A stretch of DNA of 64,000 nucleotides from Hyparrhenia diplandra (lineage: Eukaryota; Streptophyta; Magnoliopsida; Poales; Poaceae). The notes under the pieces are model-generated. The model made no database searches, had not been told where the DNA came from, and saw only the letters and a program-made list of their open reading frames with translations. Within the stretch, counting starts at the first letter, position 1; each line of letters starts with the position of its first letter. Below are positions 61,256 through 64,000 of the stretch, piece after piece. The stretch is taken from positions 310,001 through 374,000 of the forward strand of contig JADLZK010011232.1 in NCBI GenBank assembly GCA_015847255.1. Direction: 5' to 3'. Position numbers and translations under genes: made by a program.

Positions 61256-63971
61256 ATGCTCTCTGCGCTCCTCGGCGGCTACCTGGCCGCCTACCCGCCG
61301 CCGCCTCTCCCACCCGCAACAGCAGCAGCCGCGAGCCCGAGCGCGGGTCTCCCGGCTCCCTTCCCTGCTCGCCTCAGGCACGCGTCCCACCTCGTCGCCC
61401 GACGGCGCGTGGCGGGGGCGGGGGCAGGGGACGCTCTGAGCGCGTCAGCCGCCGCCGCGGAGGGCGACGACGAGTACGAAGCGGCGCTGCAAGAGGGGAA
61501 GGGTTCCCGAGCTGGACGGGCGGCGGCGAGGAGGACGACTACGACCACGACCCTGAAATCGGAGACATTATGGGGACTACTTCGACGACCCCAAGAAGGC
61601 CCAAACCCGCGTAGGCTCCCCTGTCTTCTCTCCTCGTTTTGACGAATGAATGGCTTTCATCGTCTTTTTGCACAATTTGGTGTTTGCTTCACGCCCTGGG
61701 CTCGATCTCGTGCAGATGGAGGATAGGATAAGGAAGAAACGCCACAAGATCGTGCAAGCCAAGACCGGCTCGCCCAACCCCATGAAGGTCGTCTTCAACA
61801 AGTAATGTGCTTCTCTGACGCTGCCATATATTTGCACAGTGTACAAAATCCAGTTAGCTACTCCCTCCGTCCCGGAGAGATCGTCGTTCTAGCGATGGCA
61901 GAGTGTCCCACGAAGACCGTCGTTTTAGCTTCTGCATCCTACACTGGCCACCTACTACGCACTGTACGCTGCAACTTTGTCGGCCACTGCAGCTCAATCC
62001 CTTCCCTCTCTCTTCAAGCAAGGCAAGCAACCTTCGTCACCGTACTTGATGAAACGAATTTGCTTTAATAAAAAAATAGGGAAGACAGAGGAACAGGGAA
62101 CAGGAAGCAGAGGTGTGCAGGTGTGTGTGCTAGCTTCTTGGTGCCCGCGCCCGATCCCAGGACGACAGTCGTCGTGGGACGGAGGGAGTAGATAGGACTA
62201 GTTTATACTGTGCAGTTTGAACTGATGAGTCTCTAAATTTTTAACTTACGAAATTGGCCTTCTAAATCGAACTGTCAGTGTTAAATTCTTCTACAATATT
62301 TTGTAATGGAATAGAAGTATCAGTCTCCACTCCAAGTGATTCTTTAGCCGTTCATTGTTACAATTGCTGCACTCGTAGCAAAAGCAAGCTCATAGGTCAT
62401 AGCTCATCTAACAGAAGCGCAAAATAGCAACCCAACACCTTTAACATAATCTATGTGTAAACCTCCAATCCTGACCAGCAAAAGCCTCTATTGTGGTGAC
62501 CTCCAAAGCCACTTCTGAGCATGATTCTTTTACAATATATTGTTAACCATGATCGTGTGAAAATATTTCTGAGCACGAGCACAACGTCTTATGTGATGTT
62601 GGATCAACTATTGCTGAGAAGTCACAAAGTTTACATCTCGAGTACCTTATAATGGTCAATGAAAAAGTAAAACTATTGACCACCATTTTTTTGAGATCTT
62701 TTCTTAATTTCTTAATGTAATTTTGCTTGTTTCCTATTCTAGATTTGACTTCTCCAATTCATATATATGGTTTGAGTTCTACAATGCTTTGTTGCCAAAA
62801 GATGTTACCTTAATTTCTGATGTGAGTTCTTTCTCTTTGTTTTTTCCCCAATAGGAAGTATTTACCACACTAGCATAGTATGTATCAAATATATACACAT
62901 GTTTGCTCAGGATGTTGCAACTTCCCTTTTATTGTGCTTGCAGTCTCTGCGATCATGGCATATAGTTGGCCGTCTTGGTGGCTGCAATTCTATGAATATG
63001 CAGGTACAATGGTTGGACCACATTTACACTTTCTGAATGTCATTGTGCACCTTTTTTTTTTGTTTCCTTATCATGTCCTTCAAATGTGATAACAAAATGT
63101 TTAATCCTTCCATTAGTATATAAGAATGTAAAACTCTGGCCTCCATTCTTTTCTTTAAAATGTTGGTAAGTTAAATGATTTGATCAAACTTCCATGCTTT
63201 GAACTAAGGGCCTCAAAAGTTTTTGTTTCTTTTACAGTTATCGCAGTTGCCTTTAGATTGTAAAAGGCCAACTTATGATGCTCTTGAAGGAGCTAACGTC
63301 ACTCCAACGTCCTTTTACAACATTGGTGATCTTGAGATTCAAGATAATCTAGCACGAGTATGGTGTGTAATAGTTCTCTTCTAATCCGGCTTTGCAAACT
63401 GTGGACTGTATACTGTAACATTTTTATGTTGTCATGTGAAATATCATAACTTATTGAACTAAGGAAGGTGTTATCCATTTCCCAGTCCTCTAACTCTTGA
63501 TTACTATCATCTGTTCTCGCATCATCCTGGATTACAGACACTAAATGCTTATGAAAAATACCATAAATATGAAAAAGAGCATTCACAACATAAATTCCAT
63601 CGATGTGTGTTTAATCAAGACAAATCATTTTTAGGTGATTTATGATTTTTTGGTGAGTAAGCCTGCTGGACCACTTTTGACTAAAAAATACTGATTGCCA
63701 TTTAATACTAGTACACTGCAGTTCTATGGCTTTCTAGAAAGCTGTAGCTCTATCCGTGCAATTGTACCTTTTTTGTACCATGTGTGTGATACCTTTCGAA
63801 CAAATATTTATTCCAGACAAAAATATGCTAATGCATAACGTTTTCAATTTCTAATCACATTGATTAACCCATGACTCTTTTATTTCATGACTTGCACAGG
63901 GTAGACATTGGTATTCATGAGCCATTGCTTTTGGACATCCTGCTTAATGCCTTGACAACAATAAGTTCAGA
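61256..63971 (+). CDS. DUF3531 protein, predicted plastid-targeted, 3' end outside window
   Basis: Exons: 61256-61610, 61716-61801, 62743-62821, 62944-63003, 63238-63362, 63900-63971. All have GT-AG introns and matching phases, and the gene runs off the right edge. The N-terminus (MLSALLGGYLAAYPPPPLPP, then A-, S- and R-rich) looks like a transit peptide. The body carries the conserved DUF3531 order: RIRKKRHKIVQAKTGSPNPM, KFDFSNSYIWFEFYNALLP, SLRSWHIVGRLGGCNSMNMQ, LSQLPLDCKRPTYDALEGAN, SFYNIGDLEIQDNLARVW and VDIGIHEPLLLDILLNALTT. The molecular function of the family is not known to me. Exon 1 needs two single missing bases, near 61493-61500 and 61566-61570, to join GDDEYEAALQEG, FPSWTGGGEEDDYD and GDYFDDPKKAQTR; with them added its length becomes a multiple of three. 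Exons 2-6 are clean. Identity is very secure. Confidence 0.9.
61861..62188. mobile_element. Stowaway-like MITE, 328 bp, TA target, inside DUF3531 intron 2
   Basis: Starts CTCCCTCCGTCCCGGAGAGA and ends GTCGTCGTGGGACGGAGGGAG (written as GTCGTCGTGGGAC and GGAGGGAG). TA flanks it at 61859-61860 and 62189-62190. The inner part of the arms also pairs (GATCGTCGTTCTA / GACGACAGTCGTCG). ORFs crossing it (61805-62195) are artefacts. Confidence 0.85.
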
Positions 63972-64000
63972 GTAAGAACCAGACTTTTGAATTGTCAATA

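Noticed and set aside
61805..62195. Plus-strand ORFs near the DUF3531 gene
   Set aside because: They run through MITE ends and an intron bounded by clear splice sites.
1..64000. tRNA, rRNA or organelle-derived DNA
   Set aside because: No cloverleaf or rRNA-like sequence was recognised by eye; a dedicated tRNA scan could not be run.

Overview
This window looks like nuclear DNA from a grass (Poaceae). Genes are split by short AT-rich introns, GC-rich first exons give way to AT-rich intergenic DNA, and Stowaway-type MITEs carrying the CTCCCTC...GAGGGAG ends typical of grasses recur. Very long grass-type LTRs, LINE fragments and restorer-of-fertility-like (RFL) PPR remnants are also present. The species cannot be told from the sequence alone.

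Layout. (1) 1-4,300: a cysteine-protease propeptide (I29) fragment, then a small minus-strand multi-exon gene of unknown function. (2) 8,100-9,500: two LINE reverse-transcriptase fragments in opposite orientation. (3) 9,889-12,223: a minus-strand DUF4220/DUF594 membrane-protein gene. (4) 12,300-19,500: repeats, a long minus-strand LINE remnant, a Helitron-like 3' end and MITEs. (5) 20,028-24,384: a seven-exon minus-strand gene for proteinaceous RNase P (PRORP). (6) 27,480-31,783: a degraded RFL-type PPR gene, a partial duplicate of its 3' end, and an RTE-LINE derivative with an 18-bp target duplication between them. (7) 32,612-48,662: mostly LTR-retrotransposon LTRs, including one of about 4.6 kb flanked by 5-bp direct repeats and two that meet in opposite orientation near 40,998. 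(8) 50,055-60,044: a plus-strand MYB3R-related gene in which a whole exon cassette encoding two MYB repeats is duplicated in tandem; the second copy carries a Mutator-like element in an intron. (9) 61,256 to the right edge: the first six exons of a DUF3531 gene with a probable plastid transit peptide.

Functional context. PRORP processes tRNA 5' ends, RFL proteins act on mitochondrial RNA, and DUF3531 proteins are usually predicted plastid proteins, so much of the recognisable coding content is organelle-related. I see no operon-like logic, which is expected in a plant nucleus.

The most unusual observations are (a) the in-phase tandem duplication of a multi-exon MYB cassette, predicting four MYB repeats in one transcript, and (b) single-base insertions or deletions in nearly every otherwise conserved gene (DUF594, PRORP, MYB, DUF3531), many beside homopolymers. 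Pattern (b) points to residual assembly errors, to widespread pseudogenisation, or to both. Gene integrity here should be judged only after checking reads. Exon boundaries were inferred by hand from splice motifs, phase arithmetic and remembered family similarity; no database search was run.
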